Assembly (NCBI RefSeq): GCF_018332715.1
Contig: NZ_BOQP01000009.1
Location: forward strand, 1-52,949
Reading direction: 5' to 3'
Source of the DNA: Winogradskya consettensis
GTDB lineage: Bacteria > Actinomycetota > Actinomycetes > Mycobacteriales > Micromonosporaceae
Length of the DNA: 52,949 nt
Shown here: one piece after another, positions 33,947-42,169 of the stretch
Position numbering within the stretch: the stretch's first letter is position 1
Layout of the letters: every line of letters begins with the position of its first letter
Position numbers and translations under genes: made by a program
The notes under the pieces: model-generated
Seen by the model: the letters and a program-made list of their open reading frames with translations, nothing else
What the model was told of the DNA's origin: nothing
Database searches by the model: none

Positions 33947-35512
33947 ATGGACGTCGTGATCGGCATCGATACCGGGACCACCGCCACCAAGGGGGTCGCC
34001 GCCGGCATGGACGGCGAGGTGCGGGTGACGACCAGCGTGCACTACCCGCTGTCGGTGCCCGGGCCCGGCCGCGCGGAGCTCGACGCCGGCAAACTGCGGG
34101 ACGCGGCCGTCGAGGCGCTGATCACCGTGGCCGCCGGGGTGCGCGAGCGTGGCGACCGGGTCGTCGCCGTGAGCCTCTCCGCGTTCCTGCACGGACTGGC
34201 CCCGCTCGATGCCACCGGCAACCCGAAGGGGCCGCTGATCACGTGGGCCGACAACCGGGCGTACGGGCAGGCGCAGCACATCGCCGACACCGGCCGGGCG
34301 AAGGCGCTGCAGGCCCGCACTGGCACCCCTGTGCACCCCATGGCGCCGCTGGCGAAACTGGCCTGGTGGAAGGAGACCGGCCCCGCGGTCCTGCGTGACA
34401 CCCCGCGCTGGGGCGGCGTCAAGGAGATCGTGCTGGCCGGGCTCGCCGCGGACGCGTTCGTGCTCGACCTGTCCGTCGCCTCCGGCACCGGGCTCTACGA
34501 CATCCACGAACGGCGCTGGGACCCCGAAGCCCTCGACATCGCCGGCGTACGCGAGGAGCAGCTCGCCGAAGTCGTCCCCACCACCACCGCGCTGAAGCTG
34601 AACCCCGACGTCGCCGCCGCCGCGGGCCTGCCACCCGGCACCCCGCTGATCATCGGCGCCGCCGACGGCCCGCTCGCCAACCTCGGCGTCGGCGCCACCC
34701 CGGCCGGGATCGCCGCGGTCTCCCTGGGCACCAGCGGCGCCCTGCGCACCGTCGTCGACCGGCCGCTCGCCGACAAGGCCGGCCGGCTGTTCTGCTACGC
34801 GCTCACCGAGGACCGCTGGGTGATCGGCGGCGCCATCAACAACGCCGGCTCGGTCGTCCGCTGGGCAGGCCAGACCATGGCGGAAGGCTTCGACCGCCCC
34901 GCCGCCGAGGCCGAGAACGCCGACGAGCGCGACGCCGCCCTGCTCGTCGAGGCCGCCGGCGCCCCGCCCGGCAGCGACGGCCTGCTCTGCCTGCCCTACC
35001 TGCTCGGCGAACGCGCACCCTGGTGGCGCGGCGGCATGCGCGGCGCCTACCTCGGGCTGCGCCGCGAGCACGGCCGCGCGCACCTGGTCCGCGCCGCCGT
35101 CGAGGGCGTCTGCCAGCAGCTGGCCCTGGTCCGCGACACGTTCGGCGACGAGGGCATCGCCATGACCGAGGTCCGGGCCACCGGCGGAGCGGTCAACTCG
35201 GACCTGTGGGTCGGCGTGCTCGCCGCGGCCCTCGACCTGCCCGTCGCGATCGCCGACACCCCGGAGGGCACCGCGCTCGGCGCCTGCCTGCTCGGCCTGC
35301 ACGCCCTGGGCGACCTGCCCGACCTCGACGACGCCGCCGCCCTGGTCGACATCACCGGCCGCACCACCCCCGACCCCGCCAACGCCGACCTCTACCGGCG
35401 GCTGCGCCCGCTCGTGGAGAAGTCCGCGCTCGCGGTGACCGACGTGCTCACCGAGCTCGACCGCATCGCCCCGGCGTCGCTGCCGAGCACGGAGAAGGCC
35501 GTCAAGGGATAA
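33947..35512 (+). CDS. Gluconokinase (FGGY carbohydrate kinase)
   Basis: This 521-residue FGGY kinase has the N-terminal phosphate motif VIGIDTGTTATKGV and TWADNRA. The C-terminal ATPase domain contains AVSLGTSGALRTV, the FGGY-type block LLCLPYLLGERAPWW and EVRATGGAVNSDLW. This pattern is typical of bacterial gluconate kinases, which phosphorylate gluconate to 6-phosphogluconate for the pentose phosphate pathway. No gnd or gluconate permease gene is adjacent. GAGGGGG precedes the ATG at 33947. Confidence 0.87.
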   Translation: MDVVIGIDTGTTATKGVAAGMDGEVRVTTSVHYPLSVPGPGRAELDAGKLRDAAVEALITVAAGVRERGDRVVAVSLSAFLHGLAPLDATGNPKGPLITWADNRAYGQAQHIADTGRAKALQARTGTPVHPMAPLAKLAWWKETGPAVLRDTPRWGGVKEIVLAGLAADAFVLDLSVASGTGLYDIHERRWDPEALDIAGVREEQLAEVVPTTTALKLNPDVAAAAGLPPGTPLIIGAADGPLANLGVGATPAGIAAVSLGTSGALRTVVDRPLADKAGRLFCYALTEDRWVIGGAINNAGSVVRWAGQTMAEGFDRPAAEAENADERDAALLVEAAGAPPGSDGLLCLPYLLGERAPWWRGGMRGAYLGLRREHGRAHLVRAAVEGVCQQLALVRDTFGDEGIAMTEVRATGGAVNSDLWVGVLAAALDLPVAIADTPEGTALGACLLGLHALGDLPDLDDAAALVDITGRTTPDPANADLYRRLRPLVEKSALAVTDVLTELDRIAPASLPSTEKAVKG

Positions 35513-35516
35513 CCTG

Positions 35517-35610
35517 CCGCTCGGGCTGCCGTTGGATCGGGCGCTCGGGCTGCCGCTCGGCTGGGCGCTCGGGCTGCCGCTCGGGCTGCCGCTCGGGATG
35601 CCGCTCGGTG
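35517..35610. repeat. Short tandem repeat region before the riboswitch
   Basis: The core GCTCGGGCTGCCG recurs about six times with small variations between the gluconokinase stop and the cobalamin riboswitch. No reading frame here has gene-like support. Confidence 0.65.
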
Positions 35611-35654
35611 GGCGTGAGGTGGGACACCGGGCGCCGCGTTGCCGATGCGGGGCG

Positions 35655-35790
35655 GGGTGGGGAAGACTGACCGGCGAGCGGTAGCGGAGGAACCCGGTGG
35701 AAGTCCGGGACGGTCCCGCCACTGTGACCGGGTGCTTTTCTGCCCGGGAGTCAGGAGACTCCGGCCGCTCGCTTCCTCACACGCGGGCGT
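35655..35790 (+). promoter_or_regulatory. Cobalamin riboswitch
   Basis: The region contains the conserved core of the B12 riboswitch: GGAACCCGGTGGAAGTCCGG, GGTCCCGCCACTGTGACCG and the B12 box AGTCAGGAGACTCCGGCC at 35749-35766. It lies 51 bases upstream of the GTG start of the chelatase gene. It should lower expression of the downstream cobalamin genes when adenosylcobalamin is plentiful. Outer boundaries are approximate. Confidence 0.93.
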
Positions 35791-35816
35791 GGACACCCGC
35801 CGGAAAGGACTGTGGC

Positions 35817-37934
35817 GTGACGCCGTACCCGTTCTCCGCCGTTGTCGGCCTCGATGACCTGCGCCTGGCATTGCTGCTCACAGCGGTCTCACCCGCGGTC
35901 GGCGGCGTGCTCGTGCGCGGCGAGAAGGGCACCGCCAAGAGCACGATCGTGCGTGCCCTGGCGACCCTGCTGCCCGAGGTCGACGTGGTCCGGGGCTGCC
36001 GGTTCGCCTGCGACCCCGCCGCCCCCGACCCGGCCTGCCCCGACGGCCCCCACGAGGCGGGCGCCCCGCACGGGCACCGCCCGGCCACCCTGGTCGAGCT
36101 GCCCGTCGGCGCCACCGAGGACCGCGTCGTCGGCACCCTCGACATCCAGCGAGCCCTCGCCGACGGCGTCAAGGCCTACGAGCCCGGCCTGCTGGCCGCC
36201 GCCCACCGCGGCGCGCTCTACGTCGACGAGGTCAACCTGCTCCCCGACCACCTCGTCGACCTGCTGCTCGACGCGGCGGCGATGGGTCGCGCCCACGTCG
36301 AGCGCGACGGGGTCTCCGTCAAGCACGCCGCCCGCTTCCTGCTCGTCGGCACCATGAACCCCGAGGAGGGCGAGCCCCGCCCGCAGCTCGTCGACCGGTT
36401 CGGGCTGGTCGTCACGGTGGCCGCGCCCCGCGATGCGGTGCAGCGGGCGGAGGTGGTGCGGCGCCGGCTCGCGTACGAGCTGAATGCCGACGTCTTCGCC
36501 GCCCGCTTCGCCGACGAGGAGCGGGAGCTCGCGGCCCGGATCCTCACCGCGCGCCGCGCCGTGCCCGCGGTGGTGCTGCCCGACGCCGAGCTCGACCGGA
36601 TCGCCCGGATCTGCCTCGCCTACGGCGTGGACGGCATGCGCGCCGACATCGTGGTCGCGCGGTGCGCGGTGGCCCTGGCCGCCTGGCACGGGCGCGGCAC
36701 GGTCACCGCGGGTGACGTGCGGGACGCCGCGCGGCTCGCGCTGCCGCACCGGCGCCGCAAGGACCCCCTCGACCCGCCGGGCACCGACGAGGACCGCCTC
36801 GAGGAGGCGCTGTCCCAGGCCGGTGCCGACGACCCGGACGACGACCCCACGCCCCCCGAGGGCGGGCCGTCCGACGGTGGCCCTGATGGCGACCCCGAGG
36901 GTGGTCCCGGTGGCGGTCCGGAGGATGGTCCGGACAAATCGGACGGACATGGTCCGGGTGGTGGCTCCGGTTCGCAAGCGCCTCCCAGCGGGCCGGGCTC
37001 GTCACCGCCTGGTAATGGTGTGGGCGACAGCAGCGCGGGGTTCGATGACACCACCAGGGCGGACAATTCGGGTGCTGAGGGTCAGCTCACGGATCAGCCG
37101 GCCGACGCGGACGACAAGCGGGCCGGCGGTGCGAACGCGAGCGGCGGCCAGCAGGCGCAGGCCGGTTCCGTCTACCGGCCCAAGACTCTCCGGATCGCGG
37201 CACGTGGCGAGGGCGGGCACGCCGGGCGGCGGTCCCCGGCGTTCGCGCGGCGCGGCCGGGTGGTCGGTTCCCGGATCCCGCAGGGCAGGCTGCGAGGTGC
37301 CGCGCATCTGCCGGCGACCCTGCGCGCGGCCATCCACCGCGGCGGCGCCGACGGCGTCCAGGCCCGTGACCTGCGCGAGGCCGTGCACGTCGGCCGCGAG
37401 GCCAACCTCGTGCTCTTCGTGGTCGACGCGTCCGGTTCGATGGCCGCCCGTAAACGGATGACCGTCGTCAAGACCGCCGTCCTGTCCCTGCTCCGCGACG
37501 CCTACCAGCGCCGCGACCGGATCGGCATGATCACGTTCCGGGGCCGCTCGGCCGAGCAGGTCCTGCCACCCACCTCCAGCCACGAGGTCGGCGTCATGCG
37601 TCTCGCGAGCCTGCGCACCGGCGGGCGTACCCCCCTCGCCGCCGGCCTGAGCGCCGCAGCCGCGACCATCGCCACCGAACGCCGCCGCGACCCCCGTCGC
37701 CGTCCCCTGCTGATCGTCGTCACCGACGGCCGCGCCACCAGCGGCCCCGACCCGGTCACCCTCGCCCCCGCCCTGGCCGGCGTGGCCACCGTCGTCGTCG
37801 ACTGCGAGTCCGGCCCGATCCGCCTGGGCCTCGCCCGCCGCCTCGCCGCCGCCCTCCACGCCGACGTCATGCCCCTCGACGCCCTCAGCGCCACCCCCAC
37901 CACCGTCACCACCCCGATCGGAAGGGCCGCCTGA
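35817..37934 (+). CDS. Magnesium-chelatase-like ATPase with VWA domain (putative cobaltochelatase subunit)
   Basis: This 705-residue protein fuses a ChlI-type AAA+ ATPase (1-315) to a ChlD-type von Willebrand A domain (about 500-700). The P-loop is GEKGTAKS at 35-42 and YVDEVNLL is the Walker B region. The MIDAS motif is DASGS beginning at Asp537. A long acidic Gly/Pro-rich linker (about 325-450) joins them. These proteins power metal insertion into tetrapyrroles together with a large CobN/ChlH subunit, which is absent here. The GTG at 35817 was chosen because it lies after the riboswitch and behind AAAGGA. The stop overlaps the next ATG as TGATG. Confidence 0.88.
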   Translation: MTPYPFSAVVGLDDLRLALLLTAVSPAVGGVLVRGEKGTAKSTIVRALATLLPEVDVVRGCRFACDPAAPDPACPDGPHEAGAPHGHRPATLVELPVGATEDRVVGTLDIQRALADGVKAYEPGLLAAAHRGALYVDEVNLLPDHLVDLLLDAAAMGRAHVERDGVSVKHAARFLLVGTMNPEEGEPRPQLVDRFGLVVTVAAPRDAVQRAEVVRRRLAYELNADVFAARFADEERELAARILTARRAVPAVVLPDAELDRIARICLAYGVDGMRADIVVARCAVALAAWHGRGTVTAGDVRDAARLALPHRRRKDPLDPPGTDEDRLEEALSQAGADDPDDDPTPPEGGPSDGGPDGDPEGGPGGGPEDGPDKSDGHGPGGGSGSQAPPSGPGSSPPGNGVGDSSAGFDDTTRADNSGAEGQLTDQPADADDKRAGGANASGGQQAQAGSVYRPKTLRIAARGEGGHAGRRSPAFARRGRVVGSRIPQGRLRGAAHLPATLRAAIHRGGADGVQARDLREAVHVGREANLVLFVVDASGSMAARKRMTVVKTAVLSLLRDAYQRRDRIGMITFRGRSAEQVLPPTSSHEVGVMRLASLRTGGRTPLAAGLSAAAATIATERRRDPRRRPLLIVVTDGRATSGPDPVTLAPALAGVATVVVDCESGPIRLGLARRLAAALHADVMPLDALSATPTTVTTPIGRAA

Positions 37935-38123
37935 TGCCCGCCGTCCCCCTCACCACCGCGCCGCGGCCGTCGCCCACCGCCACCACCGCGCCCCGGCCGT
38001 CGGTCGCCGCCACCTCCGCGCCCCGGCCGTCGGCCACCACCGCGTTGCGGCCATCGGCCACCACCGCGTTGCGGCCGGCCGCCGTCACGCTCACCACCTC
38101 GATCGGAAGGGCCGCCTGATGCC
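37908..38123. repeat. Duplicated stop/start junction flanking a repeat insert
   Basis: The string CGATCGGAAGGGCCGCCTGA followed by TGCC occurs at 37915-37938 and again at 38100-38123. Both copies include a GGAAGG ribosome site and a TGATG stop/start overlap. Between them lie about five 24-30 bp units based on CCACCACCGCG-N-CGGCCGTCGG. Confidence 0.85.
37934..38119 (+). CDS. 61-residue Thr/Ala/Pro repeat protein created by a junction duplication
   Basis: The frame encodes five repeats around T-A-P-R-P-S (for example TTAPRPSPTATTAPRPS), ending in TSIGRAA, the same ending as the chelatase (TPIGRAA). Its start and stop both form TGATG overlaps with the neighbouring genes, so it would be translated if the operon is. 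It has no recognised domain, and its composition is that of a disordered linker. It may be a by-product of a local duplication rather than a functional protein, though it may keep cobO translationally coupled. Confidence 0.5.
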   Translation: MPAVPLTTAPRPSPTATTAPRPSVAATSAPRPSATTALRPSATTALRPAAVTLTTSIGRAA

Positions 38124-38721
38124 GCAGGGGAAGGTCACCACGGTTCCCGATGACGGGCTGACCACCCGCCAGCGCCGGCGCCAGGCCGTGCTCGCCGTCC
38201 ACACCGGACCGGGCAAGGGCAAGTCGACCGCGGCGTTCGGGATGGCGTTGCGGGCGTGGAACGCCGGCTGGTCCGTCGGGGTGTTCCAGTTCGTGAAGTC
38301 CGAGAAGTGGCGGGTCGGTGAGGAAGCCGCGCTCAAGGCACTCGGCACGGTCCCCGGTGGCGCGCCCGTCACCTGGCACAAGATGGGCGAGGGCTGGTCG
38401 TGGATCCAGCGCGCCGGGACCGAGCGTGACCACGCCGCCGATGCCGCCGAGGGCTGGGAGCAGATCAAGCGCGACCTGGCCGCCGAGACCCACGGGTTCT
38501 ACGTGCTGGACGAGTTCACGTACCCGATGAAGTGGGGCTGGGTCGACGTCGCCGAGGTCGTCGCCACCCTGCGGGATCGGCCCGGGACGCAGCACGTCGT
38601 CATCACCGGGCGCGACGCGCACCCCGACCTCATGGACGCCGCCGACCTGGTCACCGAGATGACCAAGGTGAAGCATCCGATGGACGCCGGGCGTAAGGGG
38701 CAGCGGGGCATCGAATGGTGA
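38119..38721 (+). CDS. cobO: Cob(I)yrinic acid a,c-diamide adenosyltransferase
   Basis: This 200-residue CobO/BtuR/CobA-type enzyme adenosylates cob(I)yrinic acid a,c-diamide. It has the P-loop TGPGKGKST (residues 29-37), VFQFVKSEKW, the WIQRAGTERD region, VLDEFTYPMKWGW and HVVITGRDAHPDL. The length equals the family's. It sits between the 61-residue ORF and cobB, overlapping each, in the riboswitch-controlled operon. Confidence 0.95.
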   Translation: MPQGKVTTVPDDGLTTRQRRRQAVLAVHTGPGKGKSTAAFGMALRAWNAGWSVGVFQFVKSEKWRVGEEAALKALGTVPGGAPVTWHKMGEGWSWIQRAGTERDHAADAAEGWEQIKRDLAAETHGFYVLDEFTYPMKWGWVDVAEVVATLRDRPGTQHVVITGRDAHPDLMDAADLVTEMTKVKHPMDAGRKGQRGIEW

Positions 38722-40070
38722 GCATCCCGCGGATCGTGATCGGGGCTCCGGCCTCCGGGCACGGGAAGACGACGGTGGCCACGGGGCTGCTGGCGGCGTA
38801 CGCGAAACGGGGTCTGAAGGTCGCTCCTTTCAAGGTGGGGCCGGACTACATCGATCCCGGCTACCACGCGCTCGCGGCCGGGCGGCCCGGGCGCAACCTC
38901 GACCCGGTGATGGTGGGGGAGGACCTGATCGGGCCGTTGTTCGCGCACGGGTCGGCCGGCACCGACCTCGCGATCGTCGAGGGGGTCATGGGTCTCTACG
39001 ACGGCCGGACCGGCGGCGGCGACACCGGGTCGACCGCGCACGTCGCCGAGCTGCTCGGCGCGCCCGTCCTGCTCGTGCTGAACGCCGCCGCGATGGGGCG
39101 CTCGGTGGCCGCGCTGGTGCACGGGTTCCGCAGCTTCGGCAATGTCCGCATCGGCGGCGTCATCCTCAACCAGGTCGGCTCGGACCGCCACGAGGCGCTG
39201 CTGCGCGAGGCCTGCGAGGAGGTCGGCACCCCCGTCCTCGGGGCGATGCGCCGCGCTTCCGCCGTCGCGGCGCCGTCGCGCCACCTCGGTCTGGTCCCCG
39301 CCGCCGAACGCCGAGCCGAGGCCCTGGCCTCCGTCGACGCCCTCGCGGCGCTGGTCGAGTCCTCGGTGGACCTCGAAGAAGTGCTCGCGCTGGCCCGCTC
39401 CACACCGGCGCTGACGGCCACGCCCTGGAGCCCCGAGGCCGACGAACCGGTCCGGAGCCGCCCGGTGGTCGCGATCGCGGGTGGTCCCGCCTTCACCTTC
39501 GCGTACGCCGAAACGGCCGAGCTGCTCGCCGGGGCGGGCGCAGAGGTCGTGGTGGTCGACCCGCTCCGCGACGAGAAACTGCCCGACGGCACCCGGGCCC
39601 TGGTCGTCGGTGGCGGCTTCCCCGAGGTGTACGCCTCCGAGCTGTCCGCCAACGAACCGCTCCGCCTCGCCGTGGCCTCCCTGGCCGCCGTGGGCATGCC
39701 GATCGCCGCCGAATGCGCGGGCCTGCTCTGGCTCTGCCGCACCCTCGACGGCGCCCCGATGTGCGGTGTCCTCGACGCCGACGCCGCGATGACCCCCACC
39801 CTCACCCTCGGCTACCGGGACGCGGTCGCCCTCTCGGACAGCCCCCTGCTGCCCGCCGGCTCCCGCATCACCGGCCACGAATTCCACCGCACGACGGTGC
39901 ACCCCCGCTCCGGCCTGCTCCTCGAGCCGGCCGGGGGAGCGGCCTGGGCCTGGCGCGGCGCCGACCCGGAAGGCTTCGCCACCTCGAACCTGCACGCCAG
40001 TTATCTGCACCTGCACTGGGCCGCCGACCGCGCGATCGCCCACCGCCTGGTGACGGCCGCCGCGCTGTGA
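38715..40070 (+). CDS. cobB: Cobyrinate a,c-diamide synthase
   Basis: This 451-residue enzyme amidates the a and c side chains of cobyrinate using glutamine. The N-terminal ATP domain has GAPASGHGKTTVATGL and KVGPDYIDPGYH, and VEGVMGLYDG is present. The C-terminal class I glutamine amidotransferase domain has its catalytic Cys334 in AAECAGLLW and His in GHEFHRT. It overlaps cobO by 7 bases. A GTG at 38718 is an alternative start. Confidence 0.95.
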   Translation: MVSIPRIVIGAPASGHGKTTVATGLLAAYAKRGLKVAPFKVGPDYIDPGYHALAAGRPGRNLDPVMVGEDLIGPLFAHGSAGTDLAIVEGVMGLYDGRTGGGDTGSTAHVAELLGAPVLLVLNAAAMGRSVAALVHGFRSFGNVRIGGVILNQVGSDRHEALLREACEEVGTPVLGAMRRASAVAAPSRHLGLVPAAERRAEALASVDALAALVESSVDLEEVLALARSTPALTATPWSPEADEPVRSRPVVAIAGGPAFTFAYAETAELLAGAGAEVVVVDPLRDEKLPDGTRALVVGGGFPEVYASELSANEPLRLAVASLAAVGMPIAAECAGLLWLCRTLDGAPMCGVLDADAAMTPTLTLGYRDAVALSDSPLLPAGSRITGHEFHRTTVHPRSGLLLEPAGGAAWAWRGADPEGFATSNLHASYLHLHWAADRAIAHRLVTAAAL

Positions 40071-40426
40071 CGCCCCGGGGCCCGGTGGTGCTGGGGATCG
40101 GGGCCCGGGGCGGCGTACGCGACGAGGAGCTGGACGAGGCCGCTCAGGCCGCGGTCGCGCTGGCGGGTGTCGAGGTCGACGTCGTCGCGACCGTGGAGCG
40201 GCGTGCCGCGGCGGTCCGGGCGCTGGCCACCCGGCGGGGCTGGGAGCTGCTGCTCTTCCGTGACGACGAGCTGGCGGAGATGACCACGCCGAACGTCGTC
40301 CGGCTGACCGGGGCGCCGAGCGTCGCCGAGGCCGCCGCGCTGCGAGGGGCGGGCCCCGGGGCGACGTTGCTGCTGACGAAAAAGGCCTTCACCAGCGTGA
40401 CCGTCGCCGTCGCCACCACCGGCTGA
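40067..40426 (+). CDS. Cobalamin biosynthesis protein, CobE / CbiG C-terminal type
   Basis: This 119-residue protein corresponds to the CobE/GbiG C-terminal domain family (PVVLGIGARGGV at the start, ALATRRGWELLLF, and APSVAEAAAL in the middle). In the pathway this domain is linked to ring contraction and acetaldehyde release, although CobE itself has no settled activity. The GTG start overlaps the cobB stop as GTGA, so it is the last gene of the riboswitch operon. Upstream ring-building genes are not in this window. Confidence 0.85.
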   Translation: MTPRGPVVLGIGARGGVRDEELDEAAQAAVALAGVEVDVVATVERRAAAVRALATRRGWELLLFRDDELAEMTTPNVVRLTGAPSVAEAAALRGAGPGATLLLTKKAFTSVTVAVATTG

Positions 40427-40445
40427 GCCGGCGCACGGCCACCGA

Positions 40446-40922
40446 TCAGGTGGTGCATGCCTCGGTGTCGCCCGCGCCGAGTGCGACGCGGGCCAGGAGC
40501 TGCCTGAGCTGGGTCTGCTCGTCGGCCGACAGGTCACGCATGAGGGTGGCCTCGACGGTGCGCAGCGACATCCGCGCCGTTTCCAGCAGCGCGCGGCCGG
40601 CGTCGGTGGCGATGACCTGGCTCTTGCGGCGGTCCTGCGGGTCGGGGCGGCGCGCGGCGAGACCCCGCGCCTCGAGCGCGTCGACGACCGAGGTCATGGC
40701 GTTCTTGTCGATGCCGAGGCGCTGACCGAGAGCGAGCTGCGAGGTCGGCGGCTCCGTCGTGACGGCGACCAGCACCTGGTATCCACGCGCGCCGCCCGGC
40801 ACCCCGGCCACGGCGCCGGCGGCGGTCCGCGAGAAGCCCGCATACATCGCCTGGAGTGACCAGCCCAGCTCGGTCTCGATCCCGGCTGCCCGCCAGTCGA
40901 TCGGCGTCCGTTCAGTGCTCAT
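40446..40922 (-). CDS. MarR-family transcriptional regulator
   Basis: This 158-residue winged-helix regulator has the MarR core: TSQLALGQRLGIDKNAMTSVVDALEARGLAARRPDPQDRRK, with long dimerisation helices at both ends. The Asp-x-Arg wing sequence DPQDRRK is typical. It is divergent from an epoxide hydrolase, with two identical operator-like repeats between them, so it likely represses that gene and itself. The start at 40922 was chosen over one two codons earlier; neither has a strong ribosome site. Confidence 0.9.
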   Translation of the reverse strand: MSTERTPIDWRAAGIETELGWSLQAMYAGFSRTAAGAVAGVPGGARGYQVLVAVTTEPPTSQLALGQRLGIDKNAMTSVVDALEARGLAARRPDPQDRRKSQVIATDAGRALLETARMSLRTVEATLMRDLSADEQTQLRQLLARVALGAGDTEACTT

Positions 40923-40942
40923 GGGCAAAACATTACCTTGAC

Positions 40943-40970
40943 AGGATCGTCCTCAGCAAGGATCGTCCTT
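40943..40970. promoter_or_regulatory. Twin MarR operator candidate
   Basis: AGGA-TCG-TCCT occurs twice (40943-40953 and 40959-40969), 16 bases apart; the second extends to AAGGA-TCG-TCCTT. A TTGACA box at 40938-40943 touches the first copy. The sites lie between the divergent MarR and epoxide hydrolase genes. Confidence 0.65.
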
Positions 40971-41000
40971 CATCAGGAAGATCTAGTAAAGGATGACATC

Positions 41001-42167
41001 GTGATCACCCCGTTCACCCTGCACGTTCCCGAAACCGACCTCGACGACCTGCGGCAACGGCTGCTGCACACCCGGTGGCCGGGCCGGGAGACCGTGGCGG
41101 ACACCGCCCAGGGGCCCCAGCTCGCGAAGATCCAGCAGCTCGTCAACCACTGGGCCACCGGTTACGACTGGCGCGCGACGGAGAAACTGCTCAACGACTG
41201 GGGACAGTTCACGACCACGATCGACGGCCTCGAGATCCACTTCGTCCATATCAGGTCCGCGGTGCCCGGTGCCCGGCCGCTTCTGCTCACCCATGGCTGG
41301 CCGGGGTCGGTGCTCGAGTTCCGGCACGCGATCGGCCCGCTGACCGACCCGGTCGCGCACGGCGGGTCCGCTGTGGACGCCTTCGATCTCGTCATCCCCA
41401 GCCTGCCCGGCTTCGGGTTCTCCGGGCACCCCACCGGCACCGGTTGGAACCTGCGCCGGACCGCAGCGGCCTGGGCGGCCCTCATGCGGCGGCTCGGCTA
41501 CGAGCGGTGGTTCGCCCAGGGCGGCGACCTGGGCGCGGTCGTCACGGCGGAGCTCGCGGCCCTCGAAGCGGAGACGGGAATAGGCCTGGCGGGCATCCAC
41601 CTGAACATGGCGCTGTTCACGCCGACCGACGACGAGATGCGCGACGCCGACGAGGCGGAACGCACGATGCTCCAGGAAGGCGGCTACTACTGGCAGACGC
41701 TGTCGGCCTACTCCCAGCAGATGTCGACGCGGCCCCAGACCATCGGCTACGCCCTCACCGACTCACCGGTCGCGCTGGCCTCGTGGATCTACGCGATGTT
41801 CCAGGACGTCGGCGGCACCCATGCCGAGCACGGCGACGCCGAGAAGCTCTTCTCCCTCGACGAGATGCTCGACGACATCATGCTGTACTGGCTGCCCGGC
41901 ACCGGCGCGTCGGCGGCCCGGATGTACTGGGAGGAGAACCGGCGCCACTGGTCCGCCCCGGGCACGATCGAATCGCCCCTGACCGTCCCGGTGGGTCTCA
42001 GCGTCATGCCGGGTGAATACGTGCGCCGCTCCCGCCGCTGGGCCGAGAAGCGCTACCCGAACCTCGTCCTGTTCAACGAGGTCGCCCGCGGTGGGCACTT
42101 CGCGCTGCTCGAACAGCCGGAACTCCTGGTCGCCGACATCCGCGAAACCTTCCGAGGCCTGCGGTGA
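41001..42167 (+). CDS. Epoxide hydrolase (alpha/beta hydrolase with EHN domain)
   Basis: This 388-residue protein has the epoxide hydrolase N-terminal domain (ITPFTLHVPETDLDDLRQRL and DWRATEKLLNDWGQF). An alpha/beta hydrolase core follows, with oxyanion motif THGWPGSVLEF, the probable nucleophile Asp in QGGDLGAVV and the catalytic His in RGGHFALLEQPE. It resembles microsomal-type (EPHX1-like) hydrolases that convert epoxides to diols, possibly for detoxification. The GTG at 41001 follows AAAGGA. It is divergent from the MarR gene. Confidence 0.9.
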   Translation: MITPFTLHVPETDLDDLRQRLLHTRWPGRETVADTAQGPQLAKIQQLVNHWATGYDWRATEKLLNDWGQFTTTIDGLEIHFVHIRSAVPGARPLLLTHGWPGSVLEFRHAIGPLTDPVAHGGSAVDAFDLVIPSLPGFGFSGHPTGTGWNLRRTAAAWAALMRRLGYERWFAQGGDLGAVVTAELAALEAETGIGLAGIHLNMALFTPTDDEMRDADEAERTMLQEGGYYWQTLSAYSQQMSTRPQTIGYALTDSPVALASWIYAMFQDVGGTHAEHGDAEKLFSLDEMLDDIMLYWLPGTGASAARMYWEENRRHWSAPGTIESPLTVPVGLSVMPGEYVRRSRRWAEKRYPNLVLFNEVARGGHFALLEQPELLVADIRETFRGLR

Positions 42168-42169
42168 GC

